NCBI RefSeq assembly: GCF_001442615.1
Contig: NZ_LMXN01000006.1
Location: 1-64,000 of the forward strand
Source of the DNA: Algoriphagus resistens
GTDB lineage: Bacteria > Bacteroidota > Bacteroidia > Cytophagales > Cyclobacteriaceae
Direction of reading: 5' to 3'
Length of the DNA: 64,000 nucleotides
The notes under the pieces are model-generated. The model made no database searches. It saw only the letters and a program-made list of their open reading frames with translations, and was not told where the DNA came from. Position numbers and translations under genes: made by a program. This document shows, piece by piece, positions 41,928-50,981 of the stretch. How positions within the stretch are numbered: the first letter of the stretch is position 1; each line of letters begins with the position of its first letter.

Positions 41928-42812
41928 ATGTACAGACTACTTATTGTAATGATACTGGGTTGTTTTTTAAGCATTTCTTCCTATTCGCAGGAATTGAATT
42001 TGTTTTTACAGGATATTAAAGAAGAAAGGCTTCATGGACAAACACAGCGAAGCACATCCGATTCTATCAGTAAAATCACATTTACTACCGCAGTGAACGG
42101 TATTAAGCTGGATGAATACCACCTTATAAAACTTGGCAGGATACAGGTCATAGATGATACGGGAAAATCATTGGAAGAAATTAAAGATGTCTTTTACAAT
42201 AACGAGGTCTACCACAAGGATAAAAGAATGGAATTCACAGTAAAAGCACCCGTACGCCAAGCCACCAAGATAAAAATGGTTGAAGGTATTCTGCTCTACT
42301 TCACCCCTACCCAAGCGAATAAGGGCAAAGTGATTATCCGTGATTTTTTACAACGAAAAGATGAAAATCTATTAGCCGATAGTTACCCGGAAATAGAACT
42401 AAAACTAATGGACAACGAAAAACTTATCAATATGCAGGAAGAAATGCAAAAGATGGTCGATAAGGAAGTGGAAAAACGCAAAAAAGAAGGGACAATCAGC
42501 GAGGAAGAACAACAAGAAATAGACTATGCCCGTGAATTTATCGAGGATATAATGGGAATGGTAAACGGTAGTTCGAAGCGCGCAACACTCACTTTTCAAT
42601 TAAACCAACCCCTGGATCAGGCATTTTACAGAATCTCCATTTTTAATGAAAATGATACAAAAATCAGCAGTGGGTATTACTCAATCGATACTATCTATCA
42701 ATTCTATCTGAGCGAAGCACCCACAAAAAACTGCTATATCGAGATTCTTATGGAAAACGAAAATGCGGTAAAAGAACTCCCCTTTCAATTCCTAGATGTG
42801 GTATTGCCCTAA
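41928..42812 (+). CDS. Exported protein, paralogue of the previous gene
   Basis: 294 residues from the ATG at 41928; a TTG at 41922 is less likely. A signal peptide (~1-20, ending SSYSQ) is followed by the same domain as in the gene before it. It also has a charged helical insertion (KMVDKEVEKRKKEGTISEEE, ~165-190) that the paralogue replaces with another sequence. No family was recognised. The gap to the previous gene is 18 bp, counted from the ATG chosen here. Confidence 0.65.
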   Translation: MYRLLIVMILGCFLSISSYSQELNLFLQDIKEERLHGQTQRSTSDSISKITFTTAVNGIKLDEYHLIKLGRIQVIDDTGKSLEEIKDVFYNNEVYHKDKRMEFTVKAPVRQATKIKMVEGILLYFTPTQANKGKVIIRDFLQRKDENLLADSYPEIELKLMDNEKLINMQEEMQKMVDKEVEKRKKEGTISEEEQQEIDYAREFIEDIMGMVNGSSKRATLTFQLNQPLDQAFYRISIFNENDTKISSGYYSIDTIYQFYLSEAPTKNCYIEILMENENAVKELPFQFLDVVLP

Positions 42813-42823
42813 TCATCCATAAA

Positions 42824-43387
42824 ATGAAAACAATATACACCAAAATCATCTTCGTTTTGCTGACAGTTATATCCCTCAGCCTCACTTCATGCAACCCGGT
42901 TTCACCCGACAAAGTGGTGCAGAGAGCCTGGTTAAACACCAATAATATAACAACCAGATATTCACCCAAATTCTTTGGGCAACTCCGCGAACTTAAAGCA
43001 AAAGGAAATATTACCGTATTCAAAGACAAGGAGGTCACAAAAGGAACAGCAGTAGAATATGTTAACCAAATGATCATTGTCCCTCACAATGAAAGCTTAC
43101 AAAAAGTAGAAGAGTTACCCGAAAAAGAAGATACCAAAGCATTAAAGGCTGCCTCTCTGGAATTGTTCCGATACAGCAAAGAAATCTTTGAAAATGACTA
43201 CCTCGACATTGCAAGGATGATAGATGAGAATCGGCCGGATATGGAAATCAATACCGCTATTGAAGACCTGTTCCTCAGGCACGATCAGGAGATGGAAACC
43301 CGGCTGAACCGATTGGATGATCAGGTGATCCCCTATGCTGAAAAACACAATATTCCTATTGAAACGGTACACAATCAGCCAAACTAA
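42824..43387 (+). CDS. Lipoprotein of unknown function
   Basis: 187 residues. The lipoprotein signal is typical (VISLSLTSC, Cys at ~23). The mature part is mostly helical and highly charged (KVEELPEKEDTKALKAASLEL, RHDQEMETRLNRL). It lies 11 bp after the preceding exported-protein gene. No known domain could be assigned. Confidence 0.65.
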   Translation: MKTIYTKIIFVLLTVISLSLTSCNPVSPDKVVQRAWLNTNNITTRYSPKFFGQLRELKAKGNITVFKDKEVTKGTAVEYVNQMIIVPHNESLQKVEELPEKEDTKALKAASLELFRYSKEIFENDYLDIARMIDENRPDMEINTAIEDLFLRHDQEMETRLNRLDDQVIPYAEKHNIPIETVHNQPN

Positions 43388-43452
43388 GTGGTATTTGGAT
43401 ACCCGCTAAAAAGACCCGAAAAGCAACATAAACACCTTAAAAATCAACTAAC

Positions 43453-44145
43453 ATGTGGATTAGGATAACAGATTATATTGTAAAAAAAATAGAAGCAGAC
43501 CATTTAAAGAACCCGAAAGACCCGGAAAAGCCGATGGTACTCGCTTTCTTTCAAAGAGAAAGCAGATCGGTTTTTCACGTACATCAACCTAAAAAAGTGT
43601 TTCCCAAATATTATCAAACGCCTACCGGAGGTTCTGTTCCAGCCCGAAAGTGGACCCATGAAATGGAAGCATTTGCACAGCAGGAACTGGCAAAACTGCC
43701 CCCGCAAAATGGACGCTTTAAAATCACCGTTTTTGGATGGATAATGTTGTTGTTCTCCTTTTCATTAATCGGCTATGCCCTATATGAAACAGCGACCTTA
43801 CCTGCACAGAAGGAAGCCTATGCGCAAAAAAACGCTGCCTTGGCAACCGTAAAGGAAGGAGAAATTTACTTTGGCAGGTATCGGTTGTATCAGGAAAAAG
43901 GAGATTTTACAGGCAGTGAAGGAGGCTTCGGTTGGTTTAAAGTGGTAAGCATTGAAAATGACACCTACCATATTGCCAAAAGCGTGGAAATAAGTACTAC
44001 CTCAAAACCGAAAGAACAAATGAACAGCAGCGATTTTGAAGAAAAAAGCTTTGCAGTAAAAGCCAAAGAGCTGGAAGCCTATACCAAGCAATTTCTTTCC
44101 GAAGACGGGTTAACGGAGTTTAATTTGGGTGAAAGGAAAGAATGA
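43453..44145 (+). CDS. Single-pass membrane protein of unknown function
   Basis: 230 residues with one membrane helix (~95-113, VFGWIMLLFSFSLIGYALY) between a cytoplasmic N-terminal part and a C-terminal extracytoplasmic domain (~114-230) containing GEIYFGRYRLYQEKG. It is the last intact gene of the plus-strand run; beyond it lie decayed fragments. A GTTTAGTAG / CTACTAAAC hairpin (44180-44207) follows. No family was recognised. Confidence 0.6.
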   Translation: MWIRITDYIVKKIEADHLKNPKDPEKPMVLAFFQRESRSVFHVHQPKKVFPKYYQTPTGGSVPARKWTHEMEAFAQQELAKLPPQNGRFKITVFGWIMLLFSFSLIGYALYETATLPAQKEAYAQKNAALATVKEGEIYFGRYRLYQEKGDFTGSEGGFGWFKVVSIENDTYHIAKSVEISTTSKPKEQMNSSDFEEKSFAVKAKELEAYTKQFLSEDGLTEFNLGERKE

Positions 44146-44248
44146 TGGCGCTAAAAACATAGAACACTGAGGACGCAGGTTTAGTAGTTGTTCAGCAGCT
44201 ACTAAACAGTGCAAATCAGCAAGATCAGTTTTTCAATCAAGAAAATAA

Positions 44249-44422
44249 ATGATAAACCTATTCATCAAAAAAGCAGAACCTATAAACATCCACTATCAGG
44301 AGGATGAAACCACCAAAACCGCCATAGACTGCTAGGACAATCAAGAGGTCTATCCGAATTCATCTTATATCTTTCACATTTTGTTGGTTACCGATAAACA
44401 CCCCATAAAAAATCAATCATAA
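44249..44422 (+). pseudogene. Small broken ORF with in-frame TAG
   Basis: An ATG at 44249 opens 28 codons (MINLFIKKAEPINIHYQEDE...), then TAG at 44333-44335, and the same frame continues another 28 codons (DNQEVYPNSSYIFHILLV...) to TAA at 44420. Both halves look protein-like, so this may be a degraded small gene. No family was recognised. Confidence 0.35.
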
Positions 44423-44426
44423 TCAC

Positions 44427-44546
44427 ATGAAACCGAGCTTGCCAGGAGTCAAGCTTGCCCCCCTACCTACAGGTGCACACACTGTGATGGTTATATGGAA
44501 TTCAATATTGCATGCGCCCCTAGAAAGACAAATTATAAACGGATGA
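44427..44546 (+). repeat. Leader-ORF/hairpin element, copy E (diverged)
   Basis: This diverged copy keeps ATGAAACCGAGC, CACACACTGTGATGGTTATA, GCATGCG and AGACAAATTATAA in order, with an insertion of about 24 bp. It encodes an uninterrupted 39-codon ORF (MKPSLPG...APLERQIING). Its TGA overlaps the ATG that opens copy B at 44543, making a tandem E-B pair. Its C-terminal RQIING resembles the RQILNT of copy D. Confidence 0.6.
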
Positions 44547-44630
44547 AATCGAGCATGACGGGCGGACGTCACACACCGGGATGATTATAATGCATGCGAG
44601 ATTCCATCTGACCATTTTAAAATGGTAATA
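44543..44630 (+). repeat. Leader-ORF/hairpin element, copy B
   Basis: Left arm ATGAAATCGAGCATG (44543-44557), right arm CATGCGAGATTCCAT (44593-44607), with a nested GACG...CGTC stem. The right arm ends 28 bp before the ATG at 44636. Compared with copies A and D it has 2 extra bases after the left arm, so the MKSS frame ends early at a TGA. Another frame still ends in a TGA overlapping the ATG at 44636. Confidence 0.75.
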
Positions 44631-44635
44631 AACAG

Positions 44636-45088
44636 ATGAAACTACATATTCCTGAACTAACTCCCGACAAATTCTTACGTAAGGAACTGGAGATTTATCA
44701 GAACCTGGACAATGAAAACTTTGGTGAACAATTAGCATTGAGGGTCGCCCAAAAATTGAAAGCGAACCCAACAGAAAGTGGCGGGCTTTATCACGCGCAC
44801 CGGGATTATTGCGGGATGGGGCTATACATCCACAACGGCAAATTCACCTTAGGAACAGTAAATGATGGACGCGGGCCGTATCCCATTGTTGCCGATTTTG
44901 ATACCGAAGCCGCATTTATAAGTTGGCTGGCCTATGAAAGCGACCAAAGTATGGCCATGTACGGTGAGCAGTTCAATAACCAGACCCTTACCAAACTACG
45001 TCTGGAGTGGTTCCTGGAGGAGGATTATAGTTCGGTATGGAATGCGTACTGTTTTTACTTAAGAAAAAGAGAGGAAACAAATAGATAG
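44636..45088 (+). CDS. Cytoplasmic protein of unknown function
   Basis: 150 residues, no signal peptide or membrane helix. Visible features are a Gly/His-rich middle (YHAHRDYCGMGLYIHNGKF) and an acidic, aromatic C-terminal half (RLEWFLEEDYSSVWN). Size and acidity are reminiscent of small immunity proteins, but no family was recognised and no toxin is adjacent. Its 5' region is copy B of the repeated leader element. Decayed fragments lie on both sides. Confidence 0.6.
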   Translation: MKLHIPELTPDKFLRKELEIYQNLDNENFGEQLALRVAQKLKANPTESGGLYHAHRDYCGMGLYIHNGKFTLGTVNDGRGPYPIVADFDTEAAFISWLAYESDQSMAMYGEQFNNQTLTKLRLEWFLEEDYSSVWNAYCFYLRKREETNR

Positions 45089-45202
45089 GAGACGGGAGAC
45101 TGAAATATGCCGAAAATCATAACATCCGACTCCGGGTGTAAAACAAAAATCAGACAATAAGCCAATGGAATTGCCACACTAAAACAACAAAAGAGCCGAT
45201 AG

Positions 45203-45346
45203 GACATAAATAAAAACTTTGCACTCCTGAACGTGGAAGGGGATGTCTATACCATTGTATGTGAATTTACCGCAAGCAGCGTTTCCCCTTACTTTTTAGA
45301 CCCTCAAACAGGAATATTGAAGTACAGGATACAAAATGAGAACTAA
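45203..45346 (+). pseudogene. 3' remnant of a lost gene
   Basis: A 47-codon frame without a start codon (DINKNFALLNVEGDVY...PYFLDPQTGILKYRI) follows a TAG at 45200. It is protein-like and overlaps the start of the next lipoprotein gene by 11 bp in another frame. It probably is the C-terminal end of a deleted gene. The family is unknown. Confidence 0.4.
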
Positions 45347-46484
45347 AACAAGTATGCATAGCAAAATTCAATATCCGATCATAGCCTTATTGTTGGTTTT
45401 GGTCGGCTGTAATACCGAAAAAACAAGAAAGTTTGAATGGGACGCGGAAACAGCACAGCTCACCGGGAAAGATCTTGGTGCATGGCTCCGCCGGGCACCG
45501 TTTACAAATGAGCTTTCCCAAAGCGGGGAAAACCATCTTGTGTTTACCAATGCAAGTCAGGTTTTTCCTTTTATGGCACGCTACAAAAATGCCATCGAAG
45601 AGCTGTGGCATACCTTTAACGATCCCGACAATCCCATTTACCAGGAGGAAACTGTCTTGTTTCAGGATCAGGAATGGGGCGACCTGTTTGTGAGCGGAAC
45701 CTTGCTTTACGACAAGCAGGAGGTGTTTTTGGATCGTTACTATAGCGAAGCCGGGAACCCTGCCTTTGACGGGTTAAATGCAGGTGCTACAACCTACAGT
45801 GCCACGCTGCATGAAACCTCAGTTTTTGCCCGAACGCCGGATTATAAAACAGGGATCTATTGGGCAAGTGCTTCAGGAACGGACTACCTACTTGGGTTTT
45901 ACCAGAAAAACCGGCTTGTTTTCTCTACTGCTATTCCGCTTCGGACTGCAGACACATTGGCTACATTGTCCAAGTTAAAGCAGGTAAGCAACAGCCTCAA
46001 TCTGCAAATTCCAGAATGGAATAATGCAAACGTTCAGGATCTTCGGCTAAAGGATACGTACAACTCATTCTGGAAAGACCCATTTACGGGAATCTATTTG
46101 GACAATAAATTCCTGATGCCCAGAGTTTATCTCAAAGTAAAGGACACTCCGCTACAACCTGCTCGCTTCCCTACAGAAGGTGATTACTATTATGATTATG
46201 ATACCCCAACAGGGAAGGTTATACTCTATACCGTTTTGAAAGAAACCAGCGATGACAGGCAAACTTTTATCAAAGCAAATGAAAAGTTACAGACCTATAA
46301 AATAACTTGGGAATCGGTATTTTACGAAGAAACACCTGTTGAAGGACGGGTGATAGGCCTTGCCAAAGTCCTGGTCAAAGACAGTGAATACCTAGAAGTC
46401 CATTTCTCCTATCCTGAAAGGAATGAGTCTGCAAGGAAGATGATTCATGGAATCCTGAAAACTATAAAGATTCCAAATCTTTAA
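45336..46484 (+). CDS. Lipoprotein of unknown function
   Basis: 382 residues. The lipoprotein signal is clear (LLLVLVGC, Cys at ~25); residue 7 (MHSKIQ) is an alternative start. The mature part is rich in aromatic residues and beta strands, for example DQEWGDLFVSGTLLYDKQE and DYYYDYDTPTGKVILYTVL. No known domain was recognised. Its start overlaps a gene remnant. It ends about 100 bp before the broken permease gene, which points towards it. Confidence 0.65.
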   Translation: MRTKTSMHSKIQYPIIALLLVLVGCNTEKTRKFEWDAETAQLTGKDLGAWLRRAPFTNELSQSGENHLVFTNASQVFPFMARYKNAIEELWHTFNDPDNPIYQEETVLFQDQEWGDLFVSGTLLYDKQEVFLDRYYSEAGNPAFDGLNAGATTYSATLHETSVFARTPDYKTGIYWASASGTDYLLGFYQKNRLVFSTAIPLRTADTLATLSKLKQVSNSLNLQIPEWNNANVQDLRLKDTYNSFWKDPFTGIYLDNKFLMPRVYLKVKDTPLQPARFPTEGDYYYDYDTPTGKVILYTVLKETSDDRQTFIKANEKLQTYKITWESVFYEETPVEGRVIGLAKVLVKDSEYLEVHFSYPERNESARKMIHGILKTIKIPNL

Positions 46485-46588
46485 ATTACAGCATCTCGGA
46501 AATTCATTTTGTCAGAACTAGACCTAAACAACAAATCGAGCGAGCCGAACAAATAAAGTAACCAGGAAACTTCCTTCAGACTGCCAAA

Positions 46589-49015
46589 CTATTCTGATCT
46601 CAGGGAATTTACCGGATTGATCCTTGCAGTCCATAGTACGCGTACACCGACTGTAGAAAGAGCCAAGATTGCAGCAAGTAAGCCTGCACCGACAAACATC
46701 CACCATTGCAGTGATATTTTATAGGCAAATCCGCTTAGCCACAAATTCATACCATACCAGGCGATTGGAGAGGCTATCATCAAGGCGATCACCACCAATT
46801 TGATGTAATCCAAAGAAAACAACTGCACGATGCTACCCGCAGAAGCTCCCAATACTTTTCTCACTCCTATCTCTTTGACTCTCTGCTCGGTGGCATGCAC
46901 CACCAATCCAAATATCCCCAGTGCTGCAAGGAATAACATCAACACACTGAAGAATGTAAAGAGATGTGCCTGGGCTTGCTCCTTTTCATATTGGCTTTTC
47001 ACCATATCATCCACCCATTCAAACTCCATGGGTTTTTCGGAATAAAATCCATTCTACAATGTATTTAACCCGGCAAGTACGTCTCCTTCCCTGCCTTCCT
47101 GAACTTTGATCAGCACTGAGGCATAATTAAATTCATTACTTACCATAATAACTGTAGGCTTGATAGGATCCCTTAATGAGATGCTGTGAAAGTCCTCGAT
47201 GATCCCAAGGGGGATTGCTTGCAGATTGGATTCCAATACCCCTAGTTCCGAAACCTGCAAAATATCCGCCGTGCCGGAAGTCATCAAAATTTTAGAAGGC
47301 ACCTCTGCTATATTTTTCGCAGTATCCAACGCTGTCAAACCCTCGCCTTGCTCCCGCTCATCAAATCCTCTTCCATCAAGCAGTTTGGTCCCTAATACAA
47401 CGGGAAGGTCACTATCCCCCAGGATAAAATTGACAGGAATGGTTTGATCAGGGTCTTCAGGATGCTTAATGAGCTTCACCATAGATGCGGAACCACGCGT
47501 AGGAACCCAACTGCTTAAGCTGACCCTTTCTACTCCCGGGATCTGGGCAATCTGCTGTTTTAATGCAGCTGCTTTGCCCTCTGTGGCAAAAGAGGAAATA
47601 CTTAAAACATTGGCAGGATCATACCCCAAATCCTTTTTTTCCATGTAACTCATTTGGCTCCAGACCGTCACGGTTCCTATCAATACCAAAATTGCAAATA
47701 CAAATTGTGTGGAAACCAATGCTTTGCGGATTGCTGGCACAGAGGTATTCATGCCCTTTCCAATTCGGTTTTTCAGTGCATTTCCTACAGCAAAGCCAGA
47801 AACCATCCAAGCGGGGTAAAGCCCAGCAATCACACTGATCAGCATCACCCCCGAAACAAAGGATAGTAAAAGCAGGCCATTATCAAATAGTTGCACTTCC
47901 AGATGATGTCCCAGGAAATTTTCTAATTGGTCCAGACTCAAAGCATAGACCAAACCGGCCAATACACCGGAAATGACAAAAAATAAAAGACTCTCAAATA
48001 GAAACTGGAAAACCAGTTGTTTCTTACCGGCACCCAAAACTTTCCTGACTCCGATTTCACGGATTCTTTTAATAGAGCGTGCCGCACTCAAATTGATAAA
48101 ATTTATGCATGCGATGAGCAGTAAAAGCAGTGCAATCCCTGAAAACAGGTAAACATTGTTTTGGCTGCCTTTTACTTTCTGATGGGCAAAATCCGAGTTG
48201 AGATAAATATCCTCAATAGGCTGAAAATCAAAGGTCGGCGCTCTTCTTCTGGTATCATCGGAAGCATCGGTGATAAACTCAAGATACCATTGATTGATCT
48301 TTTCTTTGAAAGCCGGCATATCTGTATGAGCTTTCATCCGAATCATCTGCTCCTCGTAATAACCCCAACCTTCACGGCTGAGCTCCCGGTTAGCCGGAAG
48401 GGAAACCTGGATTCCATCTGACCTGAGGTAGGTATTGGAAGGAATATTGGATATCACTCCTGTAATCATAAATGGTTTAGACTCTTCCAAATAGGGAGAA
48501 ACCATATGGATGACCTTGCCTACAGGGGATTCATTTGGAAAATTAGCCTTACTGAATTCTTCGGAAATCACCAAGTTCCCGACGCCTGCAATATAGTTTT
48601 CCGGCACTCCTTCCAAAACAGAAAAATCCAGCAAATCCCAGACATTGGTATCCGCCTGGATAAGATCCATCTGAACCGCATCCTTCTTATTTTCTTCCAG
48701 ACGAAAACTATAGCTCGCCTTGGAGATTTTTCCTGCAGCTTCTACTTCTGGAAAGTTATCTTTTAATTCATTGCCCAGATTCATATACGCTGACTCTGTT
48801 CGCCCTTCCATTCCTGCGGAGGTTTCCACTGTCAGGATACGGTATAGCTGATCTTTATTTGCCCAGAATCTGTCGTATGAAATCTCATCCAAAACCACTG
48901 TTCCCACGAGCATACAAGAGGCCAATCCAATGGTCAGTCCTAAGATAGTAATGGTTGAATAAGTTTTGTCTTTGGTGAGATTGCGCCAGGCAATTTTGAG
49001 ATTATTTCGCCACAT
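46589..49015 (-). pseudogene. FtsX/MacB-type ABC permease split by an in-frame amber codon
   Basis: The full frame is about 809 codons from the ATG at 49015. It carries the MacB-like N-terminal part (NLKIAWRNLTKDKTYSTITI, first membrane helix), a periplasmic domain (~50-280) and membrane blocks with the FtsX signature IREIGVRKVLGA. A TAG at 47054-47056 cuts it, and the frame resumes with the final three-helix block, which repeats VKEIGVRKVLGA (46589-47029). The TAG replaces a codon where TGG (Trp) would be a one-base change. The first piece lacks the last membrane block, so transport or signalling function is probably lost. Sequencing error is the alternative. No ATPase gene is adjacent, as is common for this Bacteroidetes family. 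Confidence 0.82.
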
Positions 49016-49331
49016 TTTTGATTCTATTTCTTTAAGGGTTTGGAATTAAAAAGTAAGTAATTGAGTGCCTTTTCTGATCTTCAGGATTATAGCTAAAGTC
49101 CAATTCTATGCCATTCAAACATCGATTTAAAGGATGTGATTACAGCTTTTCTATCCTTATTAAAAAAACAGGCGAACAAAACCGTCCGAAATCGGGCAAG
49201 TCCATGCTAGTAGCGATAGTGAAAAAAATCTGAACAGGTTTTTTCGCCATAACCTTCTGGGAAATACTATGCGGGAACCCATAAAGAAAAAGGAGCCTTG
49301 CGGCCCCTTTTATTATGAAATTTAAAATCCT
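49016..49331. other. Intergenic region with the SusD terminator
   Basis: About 315 bp between the permease start and the end of the SusD gene. Apart from the terminator hairpin at 49284-49312 no gene or repeat was seen. The permease promoter should lie in the part near 49016. Confidence 0.5.
49284..49312 (-). terminator. Rho-independent terminator of the SusC/SusD operon
   Basis: On the minus strand, AAAAGGGGCC and GGCTCCTTTTT form a stem around GCAA and are followed by more Ts, 20 bp after the SusD stop. Confidence 0.8.
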
Positions 49332-50870
49332 TTAATTGTATCCAGGATTTTGGTACATGCGCTCGGGATCGAGTTGGTATTCATCAAATGGAATTGGGTA
49401 AAATCTATCTTTCTCCGAGAAATTCTGAAGATTAGCAATGCCGTAGGCTGACTGGTCTTTGCTCTTGAAAAACTGAACCAATTCAGGAATAGTAAAGGCT
49501 CTAAGTAAGTCGTACCAGCGCTTCTGCTCGAAAGCTAATTCCACTCTTCGCTCATGAAGTATCGCCAGCTTCAAGCTGGGATAGCGTGACACATAATCAG
49601 GATTTTGCAGAGCCTGCTCATAAAGCGGAAGTCCTGCCCTTTCCCTCACCTGATTCAGCAAAGCAATTGCTTCTGCGGTATTTCCCAGACGCTCATTTAC
49701 CTCTGCCAGCAACAAGATCACATCTGCATAGCGCATCATAATGTGGTCGTTTCCACCAAAACCGTTTACCCCTGCCGCATCACTTACATCACGGAACTTG
49801 GAGATGAAGTATTCCTGAACTCTGGAATCTTCGGCATAATTTACAGAAAAGGTTTTCCTCGGATCATTCGATTCATACTCATTCACCAAGTCCAGATTCA
49901 CACGGGTCCCGCTTCCTGTAGCCGGCCTTTGTGAATTGATAGTTTCGCCCAGCGCTTGGTTGTTTCTGGCTACCGCAGAACTAAGATCCTGATCTCCCTG
50001 ACGGTAAACAATCTGAAATATCAATTCCGGATTAGTAGATTTCTGGTCCACATCAAAAACTGATTCATAGCTAATCTCTTTCAAGTCTCCAAAGGTTCTT
50101 TTGGAGTAGGCTTCCTCCAGATTTTTCTTGGCCAGTGTGAAAAATTCACTCGGACTCTTACCAGGTATCTGATTGCTGCCCATGGTGAGATACACCTCTC
50201 CCAGCAAAGCCAAAGCTGCCACTTTGGATACTTTCCCCTTACCCGACACCGGTTGATGATCGGGCAGCGAGCTAGCAATAGCCACTTCCAGATCGGCAAT
50301 GATCTGTGCATAGATATTGGCTTCTGCTTCCCTAAAAGTCACCTCTTCCAATTCATCCGGCGTTTTCACTTCCCGGATTACTAAGGGCACAGCTCCCCAT
50401 TTTCTTACCAGGTGATAGTAAGCCAACGCTCTCAAATAGGTTGCCTGAGCAAGGTGGTTACTCCTTAAGTTTTCATCTGAATAAGTAACTATTTCTATGT
50501 TATTGATCACGTAGTTGGCCCGGGAAATGATCGTATAGAGCGCAGACCAATGATTTTTTAGAAACGTATTACTTGGAATCAGGGAGAAATCATTGAACTG
50601 AAAAGGCTCCCCGGCACTGGATTGGTTGTCATTTCTTCCCATGTCGTCGCTTCGTTCATCAATATAGACGCCGCTGCTTTCCCCCAGCGCACTGTTGCTC
50701 CGAATAGCTGCATAGATACCGTTGACTGCTGCTTCCACATCCGAAGGTGCTTTCATATATTCACCTGCAGGCACTGCATTTGGATCAGATAGATCCAAGA
50801 AATCTTCCCCACAGGAAAAGAGTGCAGCCGTACTGATGATGGCAAAGAATATAGCAATGTATTTTTTCAT
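49332..50870 (-). CDS. SusD/RagB-family nutrient-binding lipoprotein
   Basis: 512 residues, normal for SusD. The lipoprotein signal has Cys20 (AALFSC). The family start EDFLDLSDPNAVPAGEYMKAPSDVEAAVNGIY is followed by the TPR-like helices (RANYVINNIE, ATYLRALAYYHLVRKWGAVPL) and the C-terminal ERRVELAFEQKRWYDLLR motif. It should sit on the cell surface as the lid of the SusC channel. The last gene of the operon, it is followed by a strong terminator. Between SusC and SusD lies copy C of the leader-ORF/hairpin element, whose ORF ends in a TGA overlapping the SusD ATG. Confidence 0.95.
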   Translation of the reverse strand: MKKYIAIFFAIISTAALFSCGEDFLDLSDPNAVPAGEYMKAPSDVEAAVNGIYAAIRSNSALGESSGVYIDERSDDMGRNDNQSSAGEPFQFNDFSLIPSNTFLKNHWSALYTIISRANYVINNIEIVTYSDENLRSNHLAQATYLRALAYYHLVRKWGAVPLVIREVKTPDELEEVTFREAEANIYAQIIADLEVAIASSLPDHQPVSGKGKVSKVAALALLGEVYLTMGSNQIPGKSPSEFFTLAKKNLEEAYSKRTFGDLKEISYESVFDVDQKSTNPELIFQIVYRQGDQDLSSAVARNNQALGETINSQRPATGSGTRVNLDLVNEYESNDPRKTFSVNYAEDSRVQEYFISKFRDVSDAAGVNGFGGNDHIMMRYADVILLLAEVNERLGNTAEAIALLNQVRERAGLPLYEQALQNPDYVSRYPSLKLAILHERRVELAFEQKRWYDLLRAFTIPELVQFFKSKDQSAYGIANLQNFSEKDRFYPIPFDEYQLDPERMYQNPGYN

Positions 50871-50959
50871 CTTAAGTTTTGTTTTTCAATGGTCATTTGG
50901 AATCTCGCACTGTGAATAATCATCTGGCTGAGTGTCTTTTCCGCGGTGCTCGATTTCAT
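50867..50959 (-). repeat. Leader-ORF/hairpin element, copy C (between susC and susD)
   Basis: The minus strand starts ATGAAATCGAGCACC (50959-50945); the right arm is at about 50897-50911. Compared with the other copies the left arm changed T to C and the right arm A to G at paired positions, keeping the base pair. The 30-codon ORF (MKSSTAEKTL...IEKQNLR) is uninterrupted and its TGA (50869-50867) overlaps the SusD start ATG. Confidence 0.75.
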
Positions 50960-50981
50960 GATTTTCAGTTTTGGGATCAGA

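Noticed and set aside
44179-44193. Shared 15-mer GGTTTAGTAGTTGTT at 44179 and 56722
   Set aside because: Only 15 bp with differing surroundings, two copies; may be chance or an old repeat, too little to call.
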